Assembly (NCBI GenBank): GCA_020444065.1
Contig: JAHLLQ010000001.1
Span: forward strand, 310,001 to 374,000
Origin: a bacterium
GTDB lineage: Bacteria > Sumerlaeota > Sumerlaeia > SLMS01 > JAHLLQ01
Direction: 5' to 3'
Length of the DNA: 64,000 nt
Below, piece after piece: positions 17,235-25,915 of this stretch (position 1 is the first letter of the stretch; every line of letters begins with the position of its first letter). The notes below the pieces were generated by a model. That model was given only the letters and a program-made list of their open reading frames with translations, ran no database searches and was not told the origin of the DNA. The position numbers and the translations under genes are program-made.

Positions 17235-18124
17235 TCGGCGTTCTCCTCGGTGGTGGTGTGCTGGTGGCGGCATTCGTATGCCTCGGCCTCGCCCTTGTTC
17301 GTGACACAACTGAACGATGCGTTGCCGTTCTTGTCGATATCGACGACGGCGAAGTTGACGAGACTTCCCTCGGGAAGACGGTGCTCGATCACGCCGTCGG
17401 GACGCTCGATGATCTCGACTTCACCAAACTGGCGCCAGTTCGGGGCAACCTCGCGGATCATGTCTTCGAACTTCGCATCGCCCATGCGCTTACGAAGCTC
17501 CTGCTCGGCCTCTTCGGTGAAGGCGGCGCGCATGCCGGCCGACGCAATCACGGGACGGGCGCGGAAGCCCTTGGAGAGATCGGCGGGATCGGCGGCTTCG
17601 ACGGAGGCGAAATTGAGCTGCGGGCCCTCAACAGAGGCCAGCGCTTCGCGGATTGCAGCAACCTGATCGGCGGAGGGCTCGGCCACGTTGCCTTCGGCAT
17701 CCACGAACGTCCAGATACCGGCAGAAGCGTGCGAGACAGTCGACTTGGTGCACTTGCTGGCGTCGCAGGTGCCAGAGCAGTCCTTCTGCCCAGCGTGCTC
17801 GCCGCACTTAGCGGGGTCCATGCCTTCGCATCCAGCCTTGGCGTGGCCTTCGCAGGCGCCTTCCGCTTTGCCTTCACCTTCGCAGTGCGAGGCAGACTTG
17901 GCCTTGGCATGGCCGTCGCAGTTCGCGGTCGACTTGGTTTCCATAGAACAGCCGGATTTGGCTTCCGACTTTGCCTGGGCGGCAGTGAAGGGACAGGCAG
18001 CCTTCGTTTCGGTGGCCGCGCCTTCTGCCTTCATGGTGCTCGGGCACTGTGCCGAAGCGGTCGCGGCGAAGCCCAGTGTCAGACCGGCTAAAGCCAGTCC
18101 CATTAACAGAGAACTCTTGCGCAT
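17231..18124 (-). CDS. Exported Cys/His-rich low-complexity protein
   Basis: This is a 297-residue protein with a signal peptide ending near ATASAQ. Residues of about 25-135 are a Lys/Ala/Gly/Glu-rich tract with a Cys about every ten residues (AKAGCEG, PAKCGEHAG, KDCSGTCDASKC). This suggests metal binding or disulfide cross-linking. Residues of about 140-297 form a more ordered acidic domain with two further Cys near the end. I do not recognise the family. AAGGAG lies 8 bases before ATG 18124. Its stop overlaps the start of the metalloprotease gene, so it may be a substrate, inhibitor, chaperone or metal donor for that protease; this is inference. Confidence 0.75.
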   Translation of the reverse strand: MRKSSLLMGLALAGLTLGFAATASAQCPSTMKAEGAATETKAACPFTAAQAKSEAKSGCSMETKSTANCDGHAKAKSASHCEGEGKAEGACEGHAKAGCEGMDPAKCGEHAGQKDCSGTCDASKCTKSTVSHASAGIWTFVDAEGNVAEPSADQVAAIREALASVEGPQLNFASVEAADPADLSKGFRARPVIASAGMRAAFTEEAEQELRKRMGDAKFEDMIREVAPNWRQFGEVEIIERPDGVIEHRLPEGSLVNFAVVDIDKNGNASFSCVTNKGEAEAYECRHQHTTTEENAE

Positions 18125-18386
18125 TGGGTGACTCCTTAAACGGGTGTTTTGGGTTAGGAAGCGGAACAGCAGAGTATCTGAAGTTCCGAATATCGTTTTC
18201 CCCAACTTCCTAATCAGGGTGCATGGGTATGCAAGTCAGATTCCTATGACAAGCCAAATTGCCCGCATTTCGGCCCATTTCAACGAAGCACAGAGTCTGC
18301 AATCGGGTCATCGTCTCAGGGGATTCCCGTCTTCCAGGTTGAATAACCGGTGTCGACGGCCGTAAGAGACTCCAGAGGCCCGATCG

Positions 18387-18809
18387 ATGGAAGACCAAGA
18401 GTCAATAGAGCTCGAATCCGTTCCCGTGGACTGCGATGCTGAATCCAGAGTCCGGTTTCGTGCGGAAACAGAGGCCAGGGTTTATTCAGGCGTCGATCCA
18501 CTGGATCAGATCAAAGCCCAGGGCGAATTTCTCCACGAAATCCGGAATCGGCATTACCCCGTTTGGATTATCATTCTTGCCTGGCTGTTCGTCACCCCAT
18601 TCGCCGGTATGTGGATACACATGGCAATCACCGGGATTGTCGACAGTCTCTCTTCCGGCAAAGATATGCCCTTCAATCTCCTGATGGGATCGATGGCGGT
18701 GCTGGGCGCTCTTCTGGTGATCGCGTACCCGGTCAAGATGACGTACAATGCTCTTCTGTGTTGGCGGATGAATCGGAAGAGAATCACGGAGGGAGTCCGG
18801 CATGGCTGA
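18387..18809 (+). CDS. Small membrane protein, paralogue of the next gene without zinc ribbon
   Basis: This 140-residue protein has an acidic N-terminus of about 50 residues and two hydrophobic segments (PVWIIILAWLFVTPFAGMWI and FNLLMGSMAVLGALLVIAYPVKM). The segment YSGVDPLDQIKAQGEFLHEI aligns with YATIDPIKRIHAGGFFLSRL of the next gene, and both end in a similar second membrane helix followed by basic residues. The Cys pairs of the neighbour are absent here. The stop overlaps the start of the next gene by 8 bases. Family and function unknown. Confidence 0.7.
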   Translation: MEDQESIELESVPVDCDAESRVRFRAETEARVYSGVDPLDQIKAQGEFLHEIRNRHYPVWIIILAWLFVTPFAGMWIHMAITGIVDSLSSGKDMPFNLLMGSMAVLGALLVIAYPVKMTYNALLCWRMNRKRITEGVRHG

Positions 18810-19209
18810 TATGCCCATCTGCTACAACTGCCTGGCTGAGAACGAACCGGATCGGGATATGTGCTGGAAGTGCAATGCCCCGCTCACGGCCTACGCGACG
18901 ATCGATCCGATCAAGCGAATTCACGCCGGTGGCTTCTTCCTTTCGCGCCTTGTCGCCAGACGCCCATCCCTGCCGGTGCTTCTGTTGGCTTGGTGTTCAT
19001 TCGGGGGCTTCGCGCTTGGTCACCTGTGTGCCGCAGGAATGACGATCATTGGCACAAGGATCTCGAACTTCGGCGAACTGCTGATAATTGGAGCGTCCTG
19101 TCTCTTCTTCCTGTTCTGGGCCGTCCTTATCCTTGCGATCCCGATTCGTATGACGGTGGCCTATCGCCGCTCCCCTGCCAGCAACGAAGGGACCGGCCAG
19201 AAGGCCTGA
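18802..19209 (+). CDS. Zinc-ribbon membrane protein
   Basis: This 135-residue protein starts with a short zinc ribbon (CYNCLAENEPDRDMCWKC, two CxxC knuckles 11 residues apart). A DPIKRI segment and two or three hydrophobic helices follow (LLLAWCSFGGFALGHLCAAG, LIIGASCLFFLFWAVLILAI). It is paralogous to the gene immediately upstream, with overlapping reading frames. Cytosolic ribbon plus membrane anchor suggests a small sensor or adaptor; no function can be assigned. Confidence 0.75.
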   Translation: MADMPICYNCLAENEPDRDMCWKCNAPLTAYATIDPIKRIHAGGFFLSRLVARRPSLPVLLLAWCSFGGFALGHLCAAGMTIIGTRISNFGELLIIGASCLFFLFWAVLILAIPIRMTVAYRRSPASNEGTGQKA

Positions 19210-19245
19210 CCGGTCCAGCATAGCTGATTCGAGATAGGCCTTCGC

Positions 19246-20460
19246 TCAAACAGCGGCAGGAGATTGCCGCCGTGTTCCCCGGAAAATCTCCACCATGTCG
19301 TCGACTGTCACGGGACCGGCCGCGGAGATCGACTCGCCGTCTCCGTAAGCCTCCGCCGCGTAGCGCGCCGCAGGTTCGAAGGCATCCTCCGGCACACCGG
19401 CGTCGACAAGCGATTCGTACAAGCCAACGGATTCGAGCCAGCGAGAAAAGCAATCGATGAACTCGGCGGCCGCGATACGATCGTCGGTCGCACCAACATC
19501 GAACATTTCCCGGCCCAGGCGTGCGAAACGATCGACTGCTCGCCCGTGCCCGATCATCCAACGGAAGTAAGAGGGATACAGCACCGCCAGCCCGCGGCCG
19601 TGAGCGAGATCCGGCACCTGTCCGGAGAGGGCGTGTTCCATATTGTGCATCGGGAAGCCGGACGGTGCACGGCCGACGCCCTGCATGCCGTTGAGCGCCA
19701 ACGTCGCGGCCCACTGCAGATCGCCGCGTGCATTCAGGTCGCCCGGATCGTCGATCGCGGCTGGTGTCGCTTCCAGCACTGTCTTCAACACCGATTCCGT
19801 GTAGCGATCAGCAAGGATCGAATCGTTTCCGCCGGCGATGTAGTTTTCGAAGACGTGACTCATGATGTCGGCCGCACCATCCACCGTGGTCTTCTCCGGC
19901 AGCGACGTGTGGAGTTCCGGATCGAGAATCGCCACCATGGGCTTGACCTTCTCATGGGCCATCGGGGCCTTGCCCTTGATGTCTTCGTTCGAGAGCACGG
20001 CAAAGGGCGTCACTTCGCTGGCAGTGGCAGCGGTCGTTGGAATTGCGATGATCGGCAGCGGGTCGCCGACCTTTCCCTCGTTTGGCTGCCGCGAGGTCAG
20101 ACTCCACGAGTCGGTCTCCGGCTGCTTCGCCAAGACGGCGACGAACTTCGAGGCATCCATCACGGAGCCACCGCCCAGCGCCACGATCAGATCAACGCCC
20201 TCGGCGTAGGCCAGCTTGCCCGCCTTGTTCACTGTCGTGTGCCGTGGGTTCGGCTCGATTCCTTCGAAGACGGTCGATTCGATGCCGGCGGACGTCAGGC
20301 TGGCCTGCACCTTGTCCAGCGCGCCGATGCGCTTCACGGAGCCGCCCCCGATCACGATGAGGGCTTTCTTCCCGAGGTCGCTTGCGATCTTGCCAACCTC
20401 GAGGATTCGCCCCGGACCGAACTTGATCCGGGTCGGGATGTAAACTTCAAAAGGTTGCAT
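19246..20460 (-). CDS. Iron-containing alcohol dehydrogenase
   Basis: This 404-residue NAD(P)-dependent oxidoreductase is of the YqhD/butanol dehydrogenase type. The nucleotide-binding GGGSVKRIG and GGGSVMDASK motifs are visible. The metal site is formed by D in DGAADIMSHVFE and His residues in HNMEHALSG and LAHGRGLAVLYP. GGGAGG lies 6 bases before the ATG. A CDGSH iron-sulfur gene ends 15 bases upstream on the same strand, so they likely form an operon. The substrate aldehyde or alcohol cannot be told from sequence. Confidence 0.93.
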   Translation of the reverse strand: MQPFEVYIPTRIKFGPGRILEVGKIASDLGKKALIVIGGGSVKRIGALDKVQASLTSAGIESTVFEGIEPNPRHTTVNKAGKLAYAEGVDLIVALGGGSVMDASKFVAVLAKQPETDSWSLTSRQPNEGKVGDPLPIIAIPTTAATASEVTPFAVLSNEDIKGKAPMAHEKVKPMVAILDPELHTSLPEKTTVDGAADIMSHVFENYIAGGNDSILADRYTESVLKTVLEATPAAIDDPGDLNARGDLQWAATLALNGMQGVGRAPSGFPMHNMEHALSGQVPDLAHGRGLAVLYPSYFRWMIGHGRAVDRFARLGREMFDVGATDDRIAAAEFIDCFSRWLESVGLYESLVDAGVPEDAFEPAARYAAEAYGDGESISAAGPVTVDDMVEIFRGTRRQSPAAV

Positions 20461-20475
20461 TGCTCGCCTCCCAGG

Positions 20476-20712
20476 TCAGAGCTTGTTGTGAGAGCCGTCG
20501 CAGAAGGGCGCCTTCTCGGAGTGCTTGCATCCGCACCAGGCAACCTTGCACGCCTCGTCGAGTTGAACCATCATCGGGCGCTTTCCAGTTCCCGCGTGGG
20601 AACCATCGCAGTAGGGCTGTTTGGCGGAAAGGCCACATGAACACCAGGCCTTGCGGCCGGGCTCTTCATCGATCACGTAAGGAGCTTTCTGGGGGACTTT
20701 TTCGGGAGCCAT
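20476..20712 (-). CDS. Double CDGSH iron-sulfur protein
   Basis: This 78-residue protein has two CDGSH domains. Each has CxC, a short spacer, then PYCDGSH or PFCDGSH, giving 3 Cys and 1 His for a [2Fe-2S] cluster (CSC...CDGSH and CGC...CDGSH). It has no signal or membrane anchor and is expected to act in the cytosol as an electron or cluster carrier. I chose the ATG at 20712 with AAAGGAAG upstream over an in-frame start ten codons earlier. It lies between folP and the alcohol dehydrogenase on the same strand. Confidence 0.9.
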   Translation of the reverse strand: MAPEKVPQKAPYVIDEEPGRKAWCSCGLSAKQPYCDGSHAGTGKRPMMVQLDEACKVAWCGCKHSEKAPFCDGSHNKL

Positions 20713-20776
20713 TTGAGACTTCCTTTCCAGGAGGATGAGCATGCCCGCTGCCGAAGTGCAAAATCCAGGCCGCGTG

Positions 20777-21649
20777 CTATGCCGGATGTTGAGAAAGCAT
20801 CACCCACAGGCGCAACGCGTCCCGAGTGGCCTGAACATCATGCGTGCGGATGACGCGCACTCCGTGGTTGGCGCACCAGATCGCCCCAGCGAGCGACCCT
20901 GGCAGACGATCGGATGCCTGCTTCCGGCCCAACAGGTGGCCAATAAACGACTTGCGCGAAACAGACACAAGCTGAGGAAAACCAAGGGTATTGAGTTCGC
21001 GAAGATGCTGGAGAACATCCATATCCCAATCGTACCAGGGGACCGGCTGACTGCGGAAGAACCCAATCCCCGGATCGATTACAATATGTTCCTTCGGAAT
21101 CCCCGCCTTGCGTGCGCGCTCGGCAGCGTCGGCCAGAATCGTTCGGACAACCTGGTGAGGAGGCGCCGCATCCGGTCCCTCGATGACGCGGTCTTCGTTC
21201 GCCATCAGGATCACGCCGGCGCCGCGCTTTGCAGCCAGTTCCGCCATCTCAGGGTCCCCTGCCAAACCGGAGACGTCGTTGATGATCGTTGCACCGGCAG
21301 TGAGTGCCGCTGCGGCCACCGACGCCCTTGCCGTATCTGCTGAGATTGGCAGGCCAGAAGCCTCACGGGCTGCTTCAATGGCCTCGACCAGACGCTCGGC
21401 TTCCTGTTCGGCGGTTACGAAGGTCTCCTTATACGGAGCGGTCGACATCGCGCCGATGTCGAGAATGTCGGCTCCCTCGTTCGCAGCCTGCTCGGCGCGA
21501 TCGCGGACGGCCTGGCGCCCGAGCGCCACCGAGCCGGGATAGAACGACTCCGGGCTGACGTTGATAATCGCGAGCAGCCGAACAGGGTCCTTGGGCCCGA
21601 TTCGAACTGTTCCGAGTCGAAACGTCGCAGGCTCGGTATTGGCGGTCAT
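20777..21649 (-). CDS. folP: Dihydropteroate synthase, archaeal-like subtype
   Basis: This 290-residue TIM-barrel enzyme should join 4-aminobenzoate to dihydropterin pyrophosphate in folate synthesis. Motifs are NVSPESF (30-36), DIGAMST (64-70), IINDVSG, DPGIGFF and SRKSFIG. The canonical bacterial forms are N-TPDSF and DIGGESTRPG. The variants seen here, including STAPY in place of STRPG, resemble archaeal-type enzymes. I chose ATG 21649 with AGGAG upstream; the longer frame adds about 70 low-quality residues. It is divergent from dnaB across a region with DnaA-box-like repeats. Confidence 0.85.
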   Translation of the reverse strand: MTANTEPATFRLGTVRIGPKDPVRLLAIINVSPESFYPGSVALGRQAVRDRAEQAANEGADILDIGAMSTAPYKETFVTAEQEAERLVEAIEAAREASGLPISADTARASVAAAALTAGATIINDVSGLAGDPEMAELAAKRGAGVILMANEDRVIEGPDAAPPHQVVRTILADAAERARKAGIPKEHIVIDPGIGFFRSQPVPWYDWDMDVLQHLRELNTLGFPQLVSVSRKSFIGHLLGRKQASDRLPGSLAGAIWCANHGVRVIRTHDVQATRDALRLWVMLSQHPA

Positions 21650-21659
21650 CTGGGGCTCC

Positions 21660-21703
21660 TGTGGATAACTCTGGGGAAAACTCTGTGGAGAACATGTGGG
21701 TCG
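21660..21703 (-). promoter_or_regulatory. Array of DnaA-box-like repeats between folP and dnaB
   Basis: The plus strand shows TGTGGATAA at 21660-21668, the exact complement of the DnaA box TTATCCACA. Related TGGGGAAAA (21672-21680) and TGTGGAGAA (21684-21692) follow at 12-base intervals, and a weaker TGTGGGTCG starts at 21695. No AT-rich unwinding region is obvious nearby. DnaA control of dnaB or folP is more likely than a replication origin. Confidence 0.55.
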
Positions 21704-21857
21704 AAGGTGAATCCCTGGGGAGAGGTTCGGCAACAAGGATTTTCCTGCCACTGGAGGCCCACTCCGGCTTGACGAGACGCGTTCGCACTTCCTATCCCAA
21801 CGGCTGCCGCCACACAACGGCCCTCCCATCACAGATTCTCTTTCAAGGCTGCCGGTC

Positions 21858-23261
21858 ATGTCCGAACCTGTTCCCGCCCACTCGTCCAGCCCACGCCCCG
21901 AGCGCCAGCATCCTCACAATCTGGATGCCGAGCGCGCGGTCCTCGGTGCCGTCTTGCTCGATAACGACGTACTCGGCGAGATCAGTCGCTTTCTGAAGAT
22001 CGAAGACTTCTACCAGCCCGGTCACCAGATCATCTACACCTCGATGCTGGAGCTGCACAACGCGGGCAAGCCGGTTGAACTGACGATGCTGGCGGACATG
22101 CTGCGGCGCGAAGGAAAGCTCGACCAGGTCGGCAATTACGTTTATCTGGCCAACCTCGAGCAGTTTGTCCTCTCGACAAGTGCCGCGCCTGAGCACGCGC
22201 GCCTTGTTCAGGAGAAGTCCATCCTGCGCCGTCTGATGAGCGCCGCCGATACGATTCTGCATGAGTCGTCGGAGGAGCGCCGCGAGGTTCTCGAGCAGAT
22301 CGAGATGGCTGAGAAGCTGATCTTCGAGGTCAGCCAGGAAACACACTCCGGCCGCTTCCAGTCGGTCGAGAAGCTGATGGAAGATACCATCGGCGAGATC
22401 ATGCACCTGTACGAGACGAAGCAGCCCAAGGCGGGCCTGCCGACCTACTTCAAGGACCTGGATAAACTGATCGGTGGGCTCGAGCCTTCCGCCTTGGCAA
22501 TTCTTGCTGCCCGTCCCTCCATCGGCAAGACAGCGCTTGCGCTGAACATCGTGCGGAACGTCGCAGCGGTCGGCAATCGACCCGTCGCGATGTTCTCACT
22601 CGAAATGGGCGCGGAGCAGTTGAACATGCGCCTTCTCTGCAGCGAAGCCCGCGTGCCCAGCCATCGCGTTCGCAAGGGACAGATCAAGGAGCGCGAATGG
22701 GAGACGCTGCGCGAGACGGCGTCTCATATGATGGACCTCCCGATCTACATCGACGATACGGCGGCCATTTCCATCATGCAGTTGCGATCGCGAGCCCGCC
22801 GTCTCAAGGCCCAGCGTCCAGATCTGGCGTTGATCGTTGTAGACTATCTGCAGCTCATGCAAGGTCCCGAGCGGCGCGGTCGCGACATGAACCGACAGCA
22901 GGAAGTCAGTGAAATCTCGCGCGGACTGAAGGCGCTGGCGAAGGAATTGAACGTCCCGGTTCTGGCGCTCAGTCAGCTTTCCCGAAACATCGAATCTCGA
23001 AGCGGCAAGGAGAAGTCGGCCCGCCCGATGCTGAGCGATCTGCGCGAGTCCGGCGCCATCGAGCAGGACGCCGACATCGTCATGTTCGTGCACCGCGATC
23101 GCGTCGAAGTGCAGAAGGACGAGGACGGTCGGATGCCCGACAAGTCGCTTCCCATCCCCACCGAACTGATCATCGGCAAGAACCGCAACGGCCCGATCGG
23201 AACGGTTGACGTGCTCTTCCTGGCGGACTTCACGCTGTTTGTGGATGCGTTGAGAGACTGA
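21858..23261 (+). CDS. dnaB: Replicative DNA helicase
   Basis: This 467-residue hexameric helicase unwinds DNA at the replication fork. The N-terminal domain starts with PHNLDAERAVLGAVL. The RecA-like domain has Walker A ARPSIGKT at 218-225 (GRPSMGKT is more common), Walker B LIVVDYLQLM, an arginine-rich DLRESGAIEQDAD segment and IIGKNRNGP near the C-terminus. No intein is present. The start ATG has only a weak ribosome site. The stop abuts the convergent coiled-coil gene. Confidence 0.97.
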   Translation: MSEPVPAHSSSPRPERQHPHNLDAERAVLGAVLLDNDVLGEISRFLKIEDFYQPGHQIIYTSMLELHNAGKPVELTMLADMLRREGKLDQVGNYVYLANLEQFVLSTSAAPEHARLVQEKSILRRLMSAADTILHESSEERREVLEQIEMAEKLIFEVSQETHSGRFQSVEKLMEDTIGEIMHLYETKQPKAGLPTYFKDLDKLIGGLEPSALAILAARPSIGKTALALNIVRNVAAVGNRPVAMFSLEMGAEQLNMRLLCSEARVPSHRVRKGQIKEREWETLRETASHMMDLPIYIDDTAAISIMQLRSRARRLKAQRPDLALIVVDYLQLMQGPERRGRDMNRQQEVSEISRGLKALAKELNVPVLALSQLSRNIESRSGKEKSARPMLSDLRESGAIEQDADIVMFVHRDRVEVQKDEDGRMPDKSLPIPTELIIGKNRNGPIGTVDVLFLADFTLFVDALRD

Positions 23262-23615
23262 TCAGAATTCCGCTTCGCCAAGGACATCCTTGATCTGCAT
23301 ATCGGCGAGTTCGGCTTCGGTTTGCTGCTGCTCGCTTGAGAGGCGATTCAGTTCGCGCCGCAAGCGATCGGTTTCTTCTTCCGCCTGCTCGGCACGGCGC
23401 ATGGCCGCGCGCACTTCCGCTTTGAGGGCAATGTCACCCGTTGGCATTGATGCGTCGCCGGACAGCGGCGTGTCGCCGGGCAATGGAAGCGGAGCGTAAC
23501 TGCGCCACGCATAGCCCCCCGCCACTGCAAGAACCATCAGCAGCAATACACCAATGACGGGGAAGAAAAGCCCGCGGGAGGATGTCTTTGAGGAACGTTT
23601 GCGACGCTTAGCCAT
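23262..23615 (-). CDS. Small membrane-anchored coiled-coil protein
   Basis: This 117-residue protein has a basic N-terminus (MAKRRKRSSKTSSR), one membrane helix (FFPVIGVLLLMVLAVAGGYAW), and a heptad-rich coiled coil of about 45 residues (RRAEQAEEETDRLRRELNRL). N-in topology would put the coil in the periplasm. GGAAGGGG precedes the ATG. No family recognised; the architecture recalls small division or envelope scaffold proteins, but that is only a resemblance. Confidence 0.7.
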   Translation of the reverse strand: MAKRRKRSSKTSSRGLFFPVIGVLLLMVLAVAGGYAWRSYAPLPLPGDTPLSGDASMPTGDIALKAEVRAAMRRAEQAEEETDRLRRELNRLSSEQQQTEAELADMQIKDVLGEAEF

Positions 23616-23672
23616 ACGGCCCCTTCCGGAATCCGATTCTTGATTCCTGAAAGCCCGACGATGGCTACAACG

Positions 23673-24197
23673 TCAAGTTTGATTCTGTTCCTGGAGCGCG
23701 ATTTCGGCGGCGCGAGCCCTCATGACACGGCAGACAACAACGCACGCCGCTAACAGTGCGAATGGAAGCGAAATGAATCCCATCGCGGCCAATGTCGTCA
23801 GGTAGAGGTCGGGGAAGCAATTCAGCCAGGACTGATACACTTCTGCTGAAGAGAGGAATGGGGAACGGATCAACAGCCCGCCAGAGATGCCGGCGATCAG
23901 GAAGCAACTGTGGAAGTAAACGCCGTTTACCCGCGCAGCCTCGTCCCGCGGAAGTTCGCGCAGATCGATGATGGAGGTGCAGGAGATCAGCGCCCACCAC
24001 GTGATGATGACCAAAACCGCGGGGCCGCCAAGGGAACTGATCGCACCCATGCCCAGGATCGCGCCGAAGACGGCGATCAACAGCAAGACATCAGGGAATG
24101 CCTTGGGGTAGTTCCGCCTCAACACGGCCCCGGCCAGGAGCCATATCAGAATCAGCCCAAGGAAGAATGGGATGACACCCGGATGCACGAGATTCAT
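23673..24197 (-). CDS. Integral membrane protein, unknown
   Basis: This 174-residue protein has about five hydrophobic segments (IPFFLGLILIWLLAGAVL, VLLLIAVFGAILGMGAI, AVLVIITWWALISC, YFHSCFLIAGISGGLLI, LAAMGFISLPFALLAACVVV). I chose ATG 24197; a TTG five codons earlier is possible, and neither has a strong ribosome site. It lies 57 bases beyond the coiled-coil gene on the same strand. Family not recognised. Confidence 0.65.
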   Translation of the reverse strand: MNLVHPGVIPFFLGLILIWLLAGAVLRRNYPKAFPDVLLLIAVFGAILGMGAISSLGGPAVLVIITWWALISCTSIIDLRELPRDEAARVNGVYFHSCFLIAGISGGLLIRSPFLSSAEVYQSWLNCFPDLYLTTLAAMGFISLPFALLAACVVVCRVMRARAAEIALQEQNQT

Positions 24198-24379
24198 CGG
24201 GATTGCCGCCAAAAGAGTATCGTCATACTTGACTAAAACTGAGTCTCTTAGCCCCCAGTTTACCCCGTCAAGCGCTGAGGCGGGGATCCGCAGGATTTCC
24301 CTGTCATTTACCCTTGCCTACAAAGAATTGCCACTGCGAGGTTTACATCCCTCAACGCAAACTCCCGGGAGTCATCGCC

Positions 24380-25762
24380 GTGACCGCCAGATGCTTCACT
24401 ATTTCCGCCATCCTGCTGCTGTTTCTCGCCTCATTCGGCTGGGCTGGAGAGACATTCGAATATCAGGGCCGCCTGGAAGAAGACGGTCAGCCCTATTCAG
24501 GGATGGCCCGATTCTACTTCGGTATCTACCAGCAGAATGGAACCGATCAGACGTTCCTGTGGACGAACTCAGGTGCCCCCAACGCCGAGCTGCCCCCCGA
24601 ACAGGGAGTTCCGGTTGAGGTGAAGGATGGGGAGTTCCTTGTCGAAATTGGCGATGTCACCCTGAGCAATATGAATCCGCTGCCCGGCTTTCTGTCGGAT
24701 GAGGAATTCCCACTCCAAATGCGTGTCTGGGTAGATGTCGGCGAAGGGATTCAGCAACTTCCGTCGGACCGACCTGTACATGTCCCGCGTGCGTTCGAGG
24801 AAGCAGAGGGTGACGATATTATCCTCTACGTAGACCCGATCACGGGGGATGACAATAATACGGGCAAAGCCCCGCATCGCGCAAAGAAGACGATTCAGGC
24901 AGCGGTGGATGCGCTCCCTCCGGTCATTCGCCAGACAACGAGAATCCAACTGGCAGATGGAGTCTACCAGGAGCGCGTTACGCTCCGAAACAACGTGATC
25001 CTGGGGGATCGAATCTACGTCCATATCGAGAAGAACCCCGATTCGACGGGCGAAGCTGTCTTGCGGCCAGCGGGCACCGAGCAGAGCGAGGCGTTTGTTC
25101 TCGAGGGGGTCTCCGTGGGAGTGAATTTCCGAGGACTTCGTTTTGAGGGATTCAGCAAGTCTGCAATCCGATCAGTATTCTCCCGGATGAACGTAGTCGA
25201 CTGCGAGTTCGAAGGAAACCGGTACGGGATCAAGGCCGAACGGAATAGCGCTCCCTCCGTGGTTCGATGCCGGTTCATTGGAAACGAAACAAGCATCCTG
25301 GTATCCACCAGTTCTTCCGGCTACCTTGCTGACTGTAAGATCAAAGACTCGACGGGATCAGGGCTCAACGTCATGTATGGAAGCCAGCTCATGATGCGGA
25401 ACACAACCATCGAGGGGTCGGCGCTGCACGGGCTCCAGTTAGAGAGCTCTACTGCTCGTCTTTATGAATGCAATCTGTTCAACAACGGGAACAAGGTTTA
25501 CGGAAGCGGTCTCACGTGCTCGGTGGGCTCACAGGCAAAGGTCACTCTGGGGCACTTCCACGGAAACGGCGAGGCCGGCGTCTACGCGACACGCGGGTCC
25601 TATATCCATCTGGGGGATGGAACCCATTCGATCGTCGACAACAAGATTGGGATTCTCGTCGAACTCAACAGCGGCGTTGAGTATCAGAGGGACAGAGTCA
25701 GATTCCAGGGCAATGGAACCGAAACGGATGTGGACAGTTCCTCGTCGCTTTTTGCGCGTTGA
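24380..25762 (+). CDS. Secreted right-handed beta-helix protein
   Basis: This 460-residue exported protein starts at a GTG with GGGAG eight bases upstream. A signal peptide covers about residues 1-23 (ISAILLLFLASFGWAG). Residues of about 25-140 are a beta-rich N-terminal domain starting FEYQGRLEEDGQPYSG. From about 150 on, short strands repeat at 20-24 residue intervals (VDCEFEGNRYGI, VRCRFIGNETSI, ADCKIKDSTGSGL, NTTIEGSALHGL), the pattern of a parallel beta-helix. Such folds bind or cleave polysaccharides. No catalytic signature was identified. Surface glycan binding is a reasonable inference only. Confidence 0.8.
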   Translation: MTARCFTISAILLLFLASFGWAGETFEYQGRLEEDGQPYSGMARFYFGIYQQNGTDQTFLWTNSGAPNAELPPEQGVPVEVKDGEFLVEIGDVTLSNMNPLPGFLSDEEFPLQMRVWVDVGEGIQQLPSDRPVHVPRAFEEAEGDDIILYVDPITGDDNNTGKAPHRAKKTIQAAVDALPPVIRQTTRIQLADGVYQERVTLRNNVILGDRIYVHIEKNPDSTGEAVLRPAGTEQSEAFVLEGVSVGVNFRGLRFEGFSKSAIRSVFSRMNVVDCEFEGNRYGIKAERNSAPSVVRCRFIGNETSILVSTSSSGYLADCKIKDSTGSGLNVMYGSQLMMRNTTIEGSALHGLQLESSTARLYECNLFNNGNKVYGSGLTCSVGSQAKVTLGHFHGNGEAGVYATRGSYIHLGDGTHSIVDNKIGILVELNSGVEYQRDRVRFQGNGTETDVDSSSSLFAR

Positions 25763-25915
25763 GTTCGGGATCGACAGCAACTCGAATGTAAACTCAGTCA
25801 GTCCCCCGAAGTGCTTTTCCGCTTGATTGCGGAGTGGCTTTGTCGACATTGCGATTCGCCCGGACGCGATTGCTCTCGGGCGAATCTCACATTTCGGCGA
25901 GGCCATCATCCACCA

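Noticed and set aside
19191-19217. Terminator hairpin after the zinc-ribbon gene (GGACCGG / CCGGTCC)
   Set aside because: Only seven paired bases that overlap the coding end, with no U-tract on either side.
21650-21857. Chromosomal replication origin between folP and dnaB
   Set aside because: DnaA-box-like repeats are present, but there is no AT-rich unwinding region, and dnaA, dnaN or rnpA/rpmH are not adjacent. I kept it only as a regulatory array.
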